From: Mycobacterium palustre
Lineage (GTDB): Bacteria; Actinomycetota; Actinomycetes; Mycobacteriales; Mycobacteriaceae
Assembly: GCF_002101785.1 (NCBI RefSeq)
Contig: NZ_LQPJ01000098.1
Span: forward strand, 108,119-172,118
Reading direction: 5' to 3'
DNA: 64,000 nt
The position numbers and the translations under genes were made by a program. Below the pieces are notes generated by a model. The model searched no databases. It worked only from the letters and a program-made list of their open reading frames with translations, and was not told where the DNA came from. Shown one piece after another: positions 55,168 through 64,000 of the stretch (positions are counted from its first letter, which is position 1; each line of letters opens with the position of its first letter).

Positions 55168-57021
55168 TTGGAACGCGGTGACGCCGGCGTGCTCGCGGCG
55201 CGCCCTGTGAATTCTGGCTCCGGCGGCAGGGTGGACGACGACGTCGTCAGCCGGTTCGCCACCTGCTGCCGCGCGCTCGGCATCGCGGTCTACGAGCGGC
55301 AGCGCCCGGCCGACCTGGCCGCCGCCCGTTCGGGTTTCACCGCGCTCACCCGCGTCGCCCACGACCAGTGCGACGCCTGGACCGGGCTGGCCGCCGCCGG
55401 CGAGGTCTCCCCGCGGGTGCTCGAGGCCGTTTCGCGGACGGCCGCCACGGCGGGCACGCTGCAGCGCCAGGTCGAACTGGCGCCCGGCGCGTTGGGCTTC
55501 CGCTACGACACCGGCCTGTACTTGCAGTTCCGCGCCACCGGCCCCGACGACTTCCACCTCGCCTATGCCGCGGCGCTGGCAACCGCGGGCCGGTTTGCCG
55601 AAGCCCACGACATCGTTTCCGGCCTCCTCGAACGCCGCCCGGGCTGGCGCGAGGCGCGCTGGGTCGCCGTCGTCGTCAACTACCGCGCCGAACGCTGGTC
55701 GGACGTGGTCAAGCTGCTCACCCCGGTCGTCACCGATGCGGACCTCGACGACACCTTCGCCCACGCGGCCAAGATCGCCCTGGGCACCGCGCTGGCCCGG
55801 CTGGGCATGTTCGCCCCGTCGCTGTCCTACTTGGAGGAGCCCGACGGCCCGGTCCCGGTGGCGGCCGTCGACGGCGCGCTGGCCAAGGCGCTCGTGCTGC
55901 GCGCGCACGTCGACGAGGAATCGGCGAGCGAGGTGCTGCAGGACCTGTACGCGGCCCACCCGGAGAACGAACAGGTCGAACACGCCTTGTCCGACACCAG
56001 CTTTGGGATCGTGACCACCACGGCGGCACGCATCGAGGCCCGCACCGATCCGTGGGACCCCGCAACCGAACCCAGCGCCGAGGACTTTGTCGACCCCGCC
56101 GCCCACGAGCGCAAGGCCTCGCTGCTGGCCGAGGCCGAACGCCAGCTCGCCGAGTTCATCGGGCTGGAAGAGGTCAAGAACCAGGTGTCGCGGCTGAAGA
56201 GCTCGGTGGCCATGGAGCTGGTGCGCAAGCAGCGCGGGCTCGCGGTGGCCCAGCGCACCCACCACCTCGTCTTCGCCGGGCCGCCCGGCACCGGTAAGAC
56301 CACCATCGCCCGCGTCGTCGCCAAAATCTATTGCGGGCTGGGGCTTTTGAAGCGGGAAAACATCAGGGAGGTGCACCGCGCCGACCTGATCGGTCAGCAC
56401 ATCGGCGAGACCGAGGCCAAGACGAACGCGATCATCGACAGCGCGCTGGACGGGGTGCTGTTCCTCGACGAGGCCTACGCCCTGGTGGCCACCGGCGCCA
56501 AGAACGACTTCGGCCTGGTGGCCATCGACACCCTGCTGGCCCGGATGGAAAACGACCGCGACCGGCTGGTCGTCATCATCGCCGGATACCGGGCGGACCT
56601 GGACAAGTTCCTCGACACCAACGAAGGGTTGCGGTCGCGGTTCACCCGCAACATCGACTTCCCGTCCTACACGCCGACCGAGCTGGTCGAGATCGCGCAC
56701 AAGATGGCCGAGCAACGCGACAGCGTCTTCGAACCCGCCGCGCTGCAACACATGGAGGCCCTGTTCTCGAAACTGGCCGCCGAGTCGACCCCCGACTCCA
56801 ACGGGATCTCGCGGCGCAGCCTCGACATCGCCGGCAACGGCCGGTTCGTCCGCAACATCGTCGAACGTTCCGAAGAGGAGCGCGAATTCCGGCTCGACCA
56901 TTCCGAACACGCCGGAAGCGGCGAATTCACCGACGAGGAGCTGATGACGATCACCGACCAGGACGTGGCGAATTCGGTGGAGCCGTTGCTGCGCGGTCTC
57001 GGGCTGTCGGTGCCGGCATGA
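55168..57021 (+). CDS. eccA3: ESX-3 AAA+ ATPase EccA3
   Basis: 617 residues (Rv0282, 631). N-terminal TPR domain (~20-290), then CbxX/CfqX-type AAA+ domain: Walker A GPPGTGKTT (~371-379), Walker B VLFLDEAYAL (~430-439), sensor RSRFTRNIDFPSY. It is cytosolic and thought to release chaperones from substrates of the type VII system. The TTG at 55168 is supported by agreement with M. tuberculosis EccA3 from ERGD onward and an AGAAG-type ribosome site; GTG at 55189 is possible. Its TGA overlaps eccB3 (ATGA). Confidence 0.94.
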   Translation: MERGDAGVLAARPVNSGSGGRVDDDVVSRFATCCRALGIAVYERQRPADLAAARSGFTALTRVAHDQCDAWTGLAAAGEVSPRVLEAVSRTAATAGTLQRQVELAPGALGFRYDTGLYLQFRATGPDDFHLAYAAALATAGRFAEAHDIVSGLLERRPGWREARWVAVVVNYRAERWSDVVKLLTPVVTDADLDDTFAHAAKIALGTALARLGMFAPSLSYLEEPDGPVPVAAVDGALAKALVLRAHVDEESASEVLQDLYAAHPENEQVEHALSDTSFGIVTTTAARIEARTDPWDPATEPSAEDFVDPAAHERKASLLAEAERQLAEFIGLEEVKNQVSRLKSSVAMELVRKQRGLAVAQRTHHLVFAGPPGTGKTTIARVVAKIYCGLGLLKRENIREVHRADLIGQHIGETEAKTNAIIDSALDGVLFLDEAYALVATGAKNDFGLVAIDTLLARMENDRDRLVVIIAGYRADLDKFLDTNEGLRSRFTRNIDFPSYTPTELVEIAHKMAEQRDSVFEPAALQHMEALFSKLAAESTPDSNGISRRSLDIAGNGRFVRNIVERSEEEREFRLDHSEHAGSGEFTDEELMTITDQDVANSVEPLLRGLGLSVPA

Positions 57022-58646
57022 GCAACACCAACGGCCATGAGCCCCAGGAGGATCGGCGCTCGTTCACCTCCCGGACCCCGGTCAACGACAACCCCGACAA
57101 GGTGGTCTACCGCCGCGGCTTCGTGACCCGGCATCAGGTGAGCGGCTGGCGCTTCGTGATGCGCCGCATCGCCTCGGGCATCGCCCTGCACGACACCCGG
57201 ATGCTCGTCGACCCGCTGCGCACCCAGTCGCGCGCGGTGCTGATGGGTGCGCTGATCCTGATCACCGGCCTGGCGGGCTGTTTCGTGTTCTCGCTCATCC
57301 GGCCCGCCGGCTCGGCCGGCAACAACCCGGTGCTCGCCGACCGGTCCACCTCCGCGCTGTACGTGCGCGTCGGCGACAACCTGCACCCGGTGCTCAACCT
57401 GACCTCGGCGCGGCTGATCGTGGGGCGGCCGGTCGACCCCACCACGGTGAAAAGCTCTGAGCTGGACAAGTTTCCGCGCGGGAACCTGATCGGCATCCCG
57501 GGCGCACCCGAACGCATGGTGCAAAACGCCTCGCGCGACGCGAACTGGACGGTGTGTGACTCGGTCAGCGGCACTCCCCAGCTTCGCGGGGGCCCCACGC
57601 GCGGCGCCCACAGCACCGGGGTGACGGTGATCGCCGGCCGGCCCGACGGCACCGGCGCGCGGGCGGTCGCGATGCGCGCCAACCAGGCGATCCTGGTCGA
57701 CTTCCCCAGCGACAGGGGTGAGGGCACCTGGCTGCTGTGGGACGGCAAGCGCAGCCGGATCGACCTGGCCAACCACGCGGTGACCAGCGCGCTCGGGCTG
57801 GGCGTGAACAATTCCGACGTGCCCGCGCCGCGGCCGATCGCGCAGGGGTTGTTCAACGCGATCCCCGAGTCCCCGCCGCTGGCGGCGCCGCCGATCCCCA
57901 ACGCCGGTGCGCCCGCGGGCTTTTCGGTGCCGGCCCCGATCGGCGCGGTGGTGGTCTCCTACGGCCTGGAGCAGAATTCGTCGCGCTACTACGCGGTGCT
58001 GCCGGACGGCCTGCAGCCGGTGTCGCCGGTGCTCGCCGCGATCCTGCGCAACACCAATTCCTATGGCCTGGACCAACCGCCGCGGCTGGCCGCGGACGAG
58101 GTGGCCAGGCTGCCGGTGTCGCGGATGCTGGACACCACCCGCTACCCCGACCAGCAGCTCGGCATCGTCGACGCGGCCAAGAACCCCGTCACCTGTGCGT
58201 ACTGGAGCAAGCCGGCCGGGGCCGCCACCAGCTCGCTGACCATCCTGTCCGGCTCGGCGCTGCCGGTGCCCGACGGCATACGCACCGTCGACCTGGTCGG
58301 GGGCTCGCCGGGCGTGGCCACCCGCGTCGCGCTGGCGCCGGGCACGGGTTTTTTCGCCCAGACCGTCGGCGGCGGGGCGGACGCGCCGGCCGCCGGATCG
58401 ATGTTCTGGGTCTCCGACACCGGCGTGCGCTACGGCATCGACACCGAGACCGGCGGCGCCGGGCAGGGGAAAACCGTTGAGGCCCTTGGCCTGAGCGCAC
58501 CGCCGGTCCCCATCCCCTGGTCGGCGCTGACGCTGTTCGCGCCCGGCCCCACGCTATCGCGCGCCGACGCGCTGCTGGCCCACGACGGGCTGGCACCCGA
58601 CGCCCGGCCGGGCCGGCCCGTGTCGGCCGAAGGAGGACCCCGATGA
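57018..58646 (+). CDS. eccB3: ESX-3 core component EccB3
   Basis: 542 residues (Rv0283, 538). A cytosolic N-terminus ([20 protein letters not shown]) leads to a single transmembrane helix (~76-96, [18 protein letters not shown]). A large periplasmic domain follows, with Cys180-range VCDS and C-terminal TCAYWSK residues that can form the conserved disulfide. It is part of the EccB-C-D-E membrane complex. The start overlaps eccA3 and the stop overlaps eccC3, each by ATGA. Confidence 0.95.
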   Translation: MSNTNGHEPQEDRRSFTSRTPVNDNPDKVVYRRGFVTRHQVSGWRFVMRRIASGIALHDTRMLVDPLRTQSRAVLMGALILITGLAGCFVFSLIRPAGSAGNNPVLADRSTSALYVRVGDNLHPVLNLTSARLIVGRPVDPTTVKSSELDKFPRGNLIGIPGAPERMVQNASRDANWTVCDSVSGTPQLRGGPTRGAHSTGVTVIAGRPDGTGARAVAMRANQAILVDFPSDRGEGTWLLWDGKRSRIDLANHAVTSALGLGVNNSDVPAPRPIAQGLFNAIPESPPLAAPPIPNAGAPAGFSVPAPIGAVVVSYGLEQNSSRYYAVLPDGLQPVSPVLAAILRNTNSYGLDQPPRLAADEVARLPVSRMLDTTRYPDQQLGIVDAAKNPVTCAYWSKPAGAATSSLTILSGSALPVPDGIRTVDLVGGSPGVATRVALAPGTGFFAQTVGGGADAPAAGSMFWVSDTGVRYGIDTETGGAGQGKTVEALGLSAPPVPIPWSALTLFAPGPTLSRADALLAHDGLAPDARPGRPVSAEGGPR

Positions 58647-61600
58647 GCCGACTGATCTTCGAAGCCCGCCGGCGGCTGCCCCCGCCAACCACCCGCAAGG
58701 GCACCATCACCATCGAGGCGCCGCCCGAGCTGCCCCGGGTGATTCCGCCGTCGCTGCTGCGGCGCGCGATGCCGTACCTGATCGTGATCCTGATCGTCGG
58801 CATGGTGGTCGCGCTGGTGGCCACCGGGATGCGGGTGATCTCGCCGCAGACGCTGTTCTTCCCGTTCGTGCTGTTGCTGGCGGCGACGGCGCTGTATCGG
58901 GGCAACGACAACAAGATGCGCACCGAGGAGGTCGACGCCGAACGCGCCGACTACCTGCGCTACCTGTCGGTGGTCCGCGACAACATCCGCACCCAGGCCG
59001 CCCAGCAGCGCGCGGCCGCGCTGTGGTCGCACCCCGACCCGGCGACGCTCTCGACGGTGCCGGGGTCGCGGCGCCAGTGGGAGCGCGACCCGCACGACGC
59101 CGACTTTTTGGTGCTGCGGGCCGGCCGGCACGAGGTGCCGCTGGCGACCCCGCTGCGGGTCAACGACGCCGCCGACGAGATCGACCTGGAGCCGGTGTGC
59201 CACAGCGCATTACGCAGCCTGCTGGACACCCAGCGCATCGTGCGCGACGTCCCGACCGGAATAGACCTGACCAAGGTCTCGCGGATCACCGTGCTCGGTG
59301 AGGCGGCGGACGCGCGGGCGGCGATGCGCGCCTGGATCGCCCAGGCGGTGACGTGGCACGACCCGACGGTGCTCGGGGTGGCCCTGGTCGCCCGCGACCT
59401 GGAGGACCCGGACTGGTCGTGGCTGAAGTGGTTGCCGCACGTCGACATTCCCGGCGAGCTGGACGGTGTGGGACCCGCCCGGTTCCTGTGCACCAGCGCC
59501 GACGAGCTCGCCGCGATGCTCGGGCCCGCGCTGGCCGACCGCCCCGCGTTCACCGGGCAGCCCGCCGACGCGCTGCGGCACCTGCTCATCGTCGTCGACG
59601 ACCCCCACCTCGACCTGAACGCCTCGGCGCTGGCCGTGGGCCGTGCGGGGGTCACCGTCGTGCACCGCAGCGCCACACCGCCGCACCGCGAGCAGTATTC
59701 GGATCCGGAAAAGCCGATCCTGCGCGTCGCGCACGGCGCCCTCGAGCGCTGGCAGACGGGCGGCTGGCAGCCCTACATCGACCACGCCGACCGGCTCGGC
59801 GCCGCCGAGGCCGCCCACCTGGCCCGCCAGCTGTCGCGGTGGGACTCCAACCCGACCCACGCCGGGCTGCGCTCGGCGGCCACCCGCGGCGCGACTTTCA
59901 CCACGCTGCTGGGCATTCCGGACGCGTCGCAGCTCGACGTGCCCGCGCTGTGGGCGCCGCGGCCGCGCGACGAGGAGCTGCGCGTCCCGATCGGTGTCAC
60001 GGCGACCGGCGAGCCGCTGATCTTCGACCTCAAGGACGAGGCCGAGGGCGGGATGGGTCCGCACGGCCTGATGATCGGGATGACCGGTTCGGGCAAGTCG
60101 CAGACGCTGATGTCGATCCTGTTGGCGCTGTTGACAACCCACTCGGCGGACCGGCTGATCGTGATCTACGCCGACTTCAAGGGCGAGGCGGGCGCCGACA
60201 GCTTCCGCAATTTCCCGCAGGTCGTCGCCGTGATCTCGAACATGGCCGAAAAGAAGTCGCTGGCCGACCGGTTCGCCGACACGCTGCGCGGCGAGGTCGC
60301 CCGCCGCGAGACGCTGCTGCGCGAGGCCGGCCGCCGCGTCCAGGGCAGCGCGTTCAACTCGGTGACCGAATACGAGAACGCTCGGGAATCCGGGGCGCCG
60401 GCCGCCGCCGATCTGCCGCCGCTGCCAACCCTTTTCGTGGTCGCCGACGAGTTCACCCTGATGCTGGCCGATCACCCGGAATACGCCGAGCTGTTCGACT
60501 ACGTCGCGCGCAAGGGCCGCTCGTTCCGCATCCACATCCTGTTCGCGTCGCAGACGCTGGACGTGGGCAAGATCAAGGACATCGACAAGAACACCTCCTA
60601 CCGCATCGGGCTGAAGGTGGCCAGCCCCAGCGTTTCCCGCCAGATCATCGGCGTGGAGGACGCCTACCACATCGAATCGGGCAAGGAGCACAAGGGCGTC
60701 GGCTTTTTGGTGCCCGCCCCGGGCGCGACCCCGATCAAGTTCCGCAGCACCTACGTCGACGGCATCTATGAGCCGCCGCAGACCGCCAAAGCGCTTGTGG
60801 TGCATGCCAATTCGGAGCCCAAGCTGTTCACGGCCGACCGGGTGGAGCCCGACCCGGGCACCGTGATCAGCGGCGGCGAGGAGGAGGAAGCGGCCGGCCC
60901 GCCGCGCAAGCTGATCGCCACCATCGGCGAGCAGCTGGCGCGCTACGGGCCGCGCGCGCCGCAGCTGTGGCTGCCGCCGCTGGACGAGCCGATCCCGTTG
61001 CCGGAGGTGCTGGCCCGCGCCGGGGTGCCGCAGGGGCAATGGCGCTGGCCGCTCGGCGAGGTCGACAAGCCCTTCGAGATGCGCCGCGACCCGCTGGTGT
61101 TCGACGCGACGTCGTCGGCCGCGAACCTGGTCATCCACGGCGGCGCGAAGTCCGGGAAATCGACGGCCCTGCAGACGTTCATCATGTCGGCGGCCAGCCT
61201 GCACTCGCCGCGCCAGGTGACCTTCTACTGCCTGGACTACGGCGGCGGCCAGCTGCGGGCGCTCGAGGATTTGGCGCACGTGGGCGGCGTCGCGTCGCCG
61301 CTGGAACCCGAACGCATCCGCCGCACCTTCGGCGAGCTGGAGCAGCTGCTGCTGTCCCGCCAGCAGCGGGAGCTGTTCCGGGAGAAGCACGGCGCCGCCC
61401 CCGACGACGGCTACGGCGAGGTGTTTTTGGTCATCGACAACCTGTACGCGTTCGGCCGGGACAACACCGACCAGTTCAACACCCGAAACCCGTTGCTGGC
61501 CAAGGTGACCGAGCTGGTCAACGTCGGCCTGGCCTACGGCATCCACGTCGTCATCACCACGCCCAGCTGGCTGGAGGTGCCGCTGGCGATGCGCGACGGC

Positions 61601-62623
61601 CTCGGGCTACGCCTCGAGCTCAAGCTGCACGACGCGCGCGACAGCAACGTGCGGGTGGTCGGCGCGCTGCGCCGCCCGGCCGAGGCCGTCCCGCACGACC
61701 AGCCGGGTCGCGGATTGACCATGGCCGCCGAGCATTTCCTGTTCGCGGCCCCCGAACTGGACCAGATCCCCGCGATCAACGCCCGCTACCCGGGGATGTC
61801 GGCGCCGCCGGTCCGGCTGCTGCCCACCAACCTCGCGCCCGACGCGGTGGGCCCGCTGCATCGCGGCGGGGAAAGGGTCGTCATCGGGCAGCGCGAGGAG
61901 GACCTCGCCCCGGTCGTCCTGGACTTCGCCGAGAACCCCTTGCTGATGGTGTTCGGCGACAGCAAGTCCGGTAAGACCACGCTGCTGCGCCACATCATCC
62001 GGACCGTCCGCGAGCACTTTAGCGCCGACCAGGTGGCGTTCACCGTGCTGGACCGGCGGCTGCACCTCGTCGACGAGCCGCTGTTTTCCGACAACGAGTA
62101 CACCGCCAACATCGACCGGGTCATCCCGGCGATGCAGGGGCTGGCCAACCTGATCGAATCGCGGCGGCCGCCGGTGGGCCTGTCGGCGGCCGAGCTGTCC
62201 GGCTGGGCCTACCGGGGGCAAACCCACTACCTGATCATCGACGACGTCGACCAGATCCCGGACGCCCCGGCGGCGAGCGGCCCCTACATCGGGCAGCGGC
62301 CCTGGACCCCGCTCATCGGCCTGCTGGCGCAGGCGGTCGACCTGGGGCTGCGGGTGATCGTCACCGCGCGCGCCAGCGGATCGGGCCACTCGCTGATGAC
62401 CAGCCCGCTGCTGCGCCGCCTCAACGACCTGCAGGCGAGGACGTTGATGCTCTCGGGCAACCCCCAGGACAGCGGCAAGATCCGGGGCCAGCGGTTCGCC
62501 CGGTTGCCCGCGGGCAGGGCGATCCTGTTGGGCGACAGCGACATTCCGACCTTTGTGCAATTGGTCAACCCGCTCGTCGGGGAGGCCGCGATGTTTGGTG
62601 ATACGCAACAGAAGGGGAGTTAG
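58643..62623 (+). CDS. eccC3: ESX-3 FtsK/SpoIIIE-type ATPase EccC3
   Basis: 1326 residues (Rv0284, 1330). Two N-terminal transmembrane helices (~33-54, 62-80), a DUF-type stalk domain, then three ATPase domains with Walker A motifs GMTGSGKS (~480), GGAKSGKST (~832) and GDSKSGKTT (~1105). Domain 1 keeps the Walker B Asp region [12 protein letters not shown]. EccC binds the C-terminal signals of Esx/PE substrates and drives export. It is a single chain, not split as in ESX-1. Confidence 0.96.
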   Translation: MSRLIFEARRRLPPPTTRKGTITIEAPPELPRVIPPSLLRRAMPYLIVILIVGMVVALVATGMRVISPQTLFFPFVLLLAATALYRGNDNKMRTEEVDAERADYLRYLSVVRDNIRTQAAQQRAAALWSHPDPATLSTVPGSRRQWERDPHDADFLVLRAGRHEVPLATPLRVNDAADEIDLEPVCHSALRSLLDTQRIVRDVPTGIDLTKVSRITVLGEAADARAAMRAWIAQAVTWHDPTVLGVALVARDLEDPDWSWLKWLPHVDIPGELDGVGPARFLCTSADELAAMLGPALADRPAFTGQPADALRHLLIVVDDPHLDLNASALAVGRAGVTVVHRSATPPHREQYSDPEKPILRVAHGALERWQTGGWQPYIDHADRLGAAEAAHLARQLSRWDSNPTHAGLRSAATRGATFTTLLGIPDASQLDVPALWAPRPRDEELRVPIGVTATGEPLIFDLKDEAEGGMGPHGLMIGMTGSGKSQTLMSILLALLTTHSADRLIVIYADFKGEAGADSFRNFPQVVAVISNMAEKKSLADRFADTLRGEVARRETLLREAGRRVQGSAFNSVTEYENARESGAPAAADLPPLPTLFVVADEFTLMLADHPEYAELFDYVARKGRSFRIHILFASQTLDVGKIKDIDKNTSYRIGLKVASPSVSRQIIGVEDAYHIESGKEHKGVGFLVPAPGATPIKFRSTYVDGIYEPPQTAKALVVHANSEPKLFTADRVEPDPGTVISGGEEEEAAGPPRKLIATIGEQLARYGPRAPQLWLPPLDEPIPLPEVLARAGVPQGQWRWPLGEVDKPFEMRRDPLVFDATSSAANLVIHGGAKSGKSTALQTFIMSAASLHSPRQVTFYCLDYGGGQLRALEDLAHVGGVASPLEPERIRRTFGELEQLLLSRQQRELFREKHGAAPDDGYGEVFLVIDNLYAFGRDNTDQFNTRNPLLAKVTELVNVGLAYGIHVVITTPSWLEVPLAMRDGLGLRLELKLHDARDSNVRVVGALRRPAEAVPHDQPGRGLTMAAEHFLFAAPELDQIPAINARYPGMSAPPVRLLPTNLAPDAVGPLHRGGERVVIGQREEDLAPVVLDFAENPLLMVFGDSKSGKTTLLRHIIRTVREHFSADQVAFTVLDRRLHLVDEPLFSDNEYTANIDRVIPAMQGLANLIESRRPPVGLSAAELSGWAYRGQTHYLIIDDVDQIPDAPAASGPYIGQRPWTPLIGLLAQAVDLGLRVIVTARASGSGHSLMTSPLLRRLNDLQARTLMLSGNPQDSGKIRGQRFARLPAGRAILLGDSDIPTFVQLVNPLVGEAAMFGDTQQKGS

Positions 62624-62625
62624 TC

Positions 62626-62934
62626 ATGACGTTGCGCGTGGTTCCCGAGGGCCTGGCCGCGACCAGCGCGGCCGTGGAGGCGCTGACGGCGCGGCTGGCG
62701 GCCGCGCACGCGGCGGCCGCCCCGGCCATCACCGCGGTGGTGCCGCCGGCCGCGGACCCGGTGTCGCTGCAGACGGCCGCCGGGTTCAGCGCCCAGGGCC
62801 AGGAGCACACCGCCGTCGCCGCCCAGGGCGTGGAGCAGCTGGGCCGCGCCGGCGTCGGAGTCGGCCAGGCCGGCGCGGGCTATCTCGCCGGTGACGCCGC
62901 GGCGGCCGCCAGCTACGGGATGGCGGGCAGCTAG
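62626..62934 (+). CDS. PE5: PE5
   Basis: 102 residues, the PE protein of ESX-3 (Rv0285). It has a PE domain only, with [28 protein letters not shown], then [33 protein letters not shown] lies ~6 nt before the ATG, overlapping the eccC3 end. It pairs with PPE4; in M. tuberculosis the PE5-PPE4 pair is exported by ESX-3 and contributes to mycobactin-dependent iron uptake. Confidence 0.95.
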   Translation: MTLRVVPEGLAATSAAVEALTARLAAAHAAAAPAITAVVPPAADPVSLQTAAGFSAQGQEHTAVAAQGVEQLGRAGVGVGQAGAGYLAGDAAAAASYGMAGS

Positions 62935-62936
62935 CA

Positions 62937-64000
62937 GTGTCGGCGCCCATCTGGATGGCCGCACCGCCGGAAGTGCATTCGGCGATGCTGAGCGCCGGTC
63001 CGGGACCGGGGTCGCTGCTGGCGGCCGCCGGGGCTTGGTCGTCGCTCAGCGCCGAATACGCTTCGGCGGCGGCCGAACTCGGTGGGCTGCTGGGGGCGGT
63101 ACAGGCGGGGGCGTGGCAGGGCCCGAGCGCCGAGCAGTACGTCGCGGCCCACGCGCCGTACCTGGCGTGGTTGCAGCGGGCCAGCGCCGACAGCGCCGGG
63201 GTGGCCGCCCAGCACGAGGCCGCGGCGACGGCATACACCACCGCCCTGGCGGCGATGCCGACGCTGGTGGAGCTGGCCGCCAACCACATCGTCCACGGCG
63301 TGCTGGTGGCGACGAATTTCTTTGGCATCAACACGATTCCGATCACCCTGAACGAGGCCGACTACGTGCGGATGTGGATCCAGGCGGCCACCACGATGGG
63401 CGCCTACCAGGCGGCCTCGGGCGCGGCGCTGGCCTCCGCGCCACGCACGGCCCCGGCGCCCAACATCGTCAATCCCGGTGGCGGCGAGGCGAACAGCGCG
63501 GCGAGCGCCGCCCCGACCGCCGTCGACCCCGGGTCGTTGATCTCTCAGCTGCTGCAGACCTACACCAACTTCTACGGAAACATGTTCCAGGAGCTCGCCA
63601 CGTTCTTCCAGGATCCGATCGGGAACTCGGTGAAGATCGTCGAGGCCTTCATGACGAATCCGTCCGAGGCGCTGGTGCTTTACGGTCCGTTGTTGTTCGC
63701 GATCGCCTACCAGGCTTTCTCCTGGGTCGGCGCCTCGATCACCTACCCGTCGCTGTTGCTGAGTCCTTTTCTCGGGCTCATCCTTCCGGTGACGCTGCAA
63801 CCGGCGCTGGCGATAGCGGCCGCGGCGTCTCCGGCGCTGGCCGCGCCGGTCGCCGCGGGGGTGGCGGCCGCGCCGATCCTCGCCTCAACCGCTTCCCCGG
63901 TGTGGCCGGTGGCCGGCATGGCGCCGACGGTCGCGACCCCCGCGGGCGCCCCGGCGCCGTCCGGCGCGGCGGGTGCCGGCGCGCCCGCCCACCGTCGGAC
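62937..64000 (+). CDS. PPE4: PPE4 (3' end cut by window)
   Basis: GTG at 62937, two bases after the PE5 stop; about 354 residues visible, full family length 513. [26 protein letters not shown] starts the PPE domain, [11 protein letters not shown] is the WxG region, [21 protein letters not shown] ends it. A hydrophobic part follows ([19 protein letters not shown] ... [23 protein letters not shown]) and an Ala/Pro linker is reached at the window end. The remaining ESX-3 genes (esxG, esxH, espG3, eccD3, mycP3, eccE3) would follow. Confidence 0.92.
   Translation, partial: MSAPIWMAAPPEVHSAMLSAGPGPGSLLAAAGAWSSLSAEYASAAAELGGLLGAVQAGAWQGPSAEQYVAAHAPYLAWLQRASADSAGVAAQHEAAATAYTTALAAMPTLVELAANHIVHGVLVATNFFGINTIPITLNEADYVRMWIQAATTMGAYQAASGAALASAPRTAPAPNIVNPGGGEANSAASAAPTAVDPGSLISQLLQTYTNFYGNMFQELATFFQDPIGNSVKIVEAFMTNPSEALVLYGPLLFAIAYQAFSWVGASITYPSLLLSPFLGLILPVTLQPALAIAAAASPALAAPVAAGVAAAPILASTASPVWPVAGMAPTVATPAGAPAPSGAAGAGAPAHRR

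Overview
The window is high-GC actinobacterial chromosome. Gene order and protein content point to a slow-growing Mycobacterium, most likely of the M. avium complex or a near relative. From start to end it follows the M. tuberculosis Rv0235c-Rv0286 order: aftD, lpqI, htdX-fabG4, fadA2/fadE5, the Sdh1 operon, hsp20, nirBD, narK3, aac(2'), fecB2, narU, fadD2, fadE6, then the 5' half of ESX-3. Comparisons with M. tuberculosis come from memory of that genome, not from a search. Genes I recall in M. tuberculosis but do not see here include vapBC24, cobU/cobQ1/PPE2, oplA and the PE_PGRS3/4 block. Genes that look extra here are a 2OG-Fe(II) dioxygenase, a PEP-mutase-like enzyme, a small membrane protein, a lipoprotein/TiaS-like pair, and additional PE/PPE genes.

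Region by region. (1) 1-6.8 kb: cell-envelope genes on the minus strand (secreted protein, lipase-maturation-factor-like membrane protein, arabinofuranosyltransferase AftD, two small DUF2613-type membrane proteins). (2) 6.9-16.5 kb: lpqI, a TetR regulator and a fatty-acid block (htdX-fabG4, fadA2, fadE5), then a dioxygenase translationally coupled to a flavin reductase. The fadA2 and fadE5 promoters share a TTAC-N6-GTAA inverted repeat. (3) 16.9-20.5 kb: succinate dehydrogenase sdhC-sdhA-sdhB. (4) 20.5-22.3 kb: small conserved protein, PEP-mutase-like enzyme, small heat-shock protein. (5) 22.4-34.5 kb: nitrogen block with siroheme nitrite reductase nirBD, a sirohydrochlorin-chelatase-like gene, a HemD-like regulator (NnaR type), two nitrate/nitrite transporters, plus aac(2'), a biotin-dependent carboxylase-like pair and an iron-siderophore binding lipoprotein. 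nirB and narU have near-identical leaderless-type promoters. (6) 34.5-46.7 kb: LigD-type polymerase, fadD2, a Trp/Gly-rich secreted protein behind an AT-rich 0.5 kb region, fadE6, a dehydrogenase-hydrolase-TetR operon with a divergent VOC protein, and an MpaB-like oxygenase. (7) 46.7-48.5 kb: membrane protein, then a lipoprotein coupled to a TiaS-like protein. (8) 48.6-64 kb: PE/PPE expansion and ESX-3 (eccA3-eccB3-eccC3-PE5-PPE4, cut by the window end), with two Zur-type boxes and one IdeR-type box.

Genes that work together: FabG4/HtdX/FadA2/FadE5/FadD2/FadE6 handle acyl-CoA chain activation, oxidation and remodelling. NirBD with the siroheme-related chelatase, the NnaR-type regulator and NarK3/NarU form a nitrate/nitrite assimilation unit. 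EccA3-EccB3-EccC3 with PE5/PPE4 form the metal-controlled ESX-3 secretion system. I saw no rRNA, tRNA, insertion sequence, prophage or CRISPR array.
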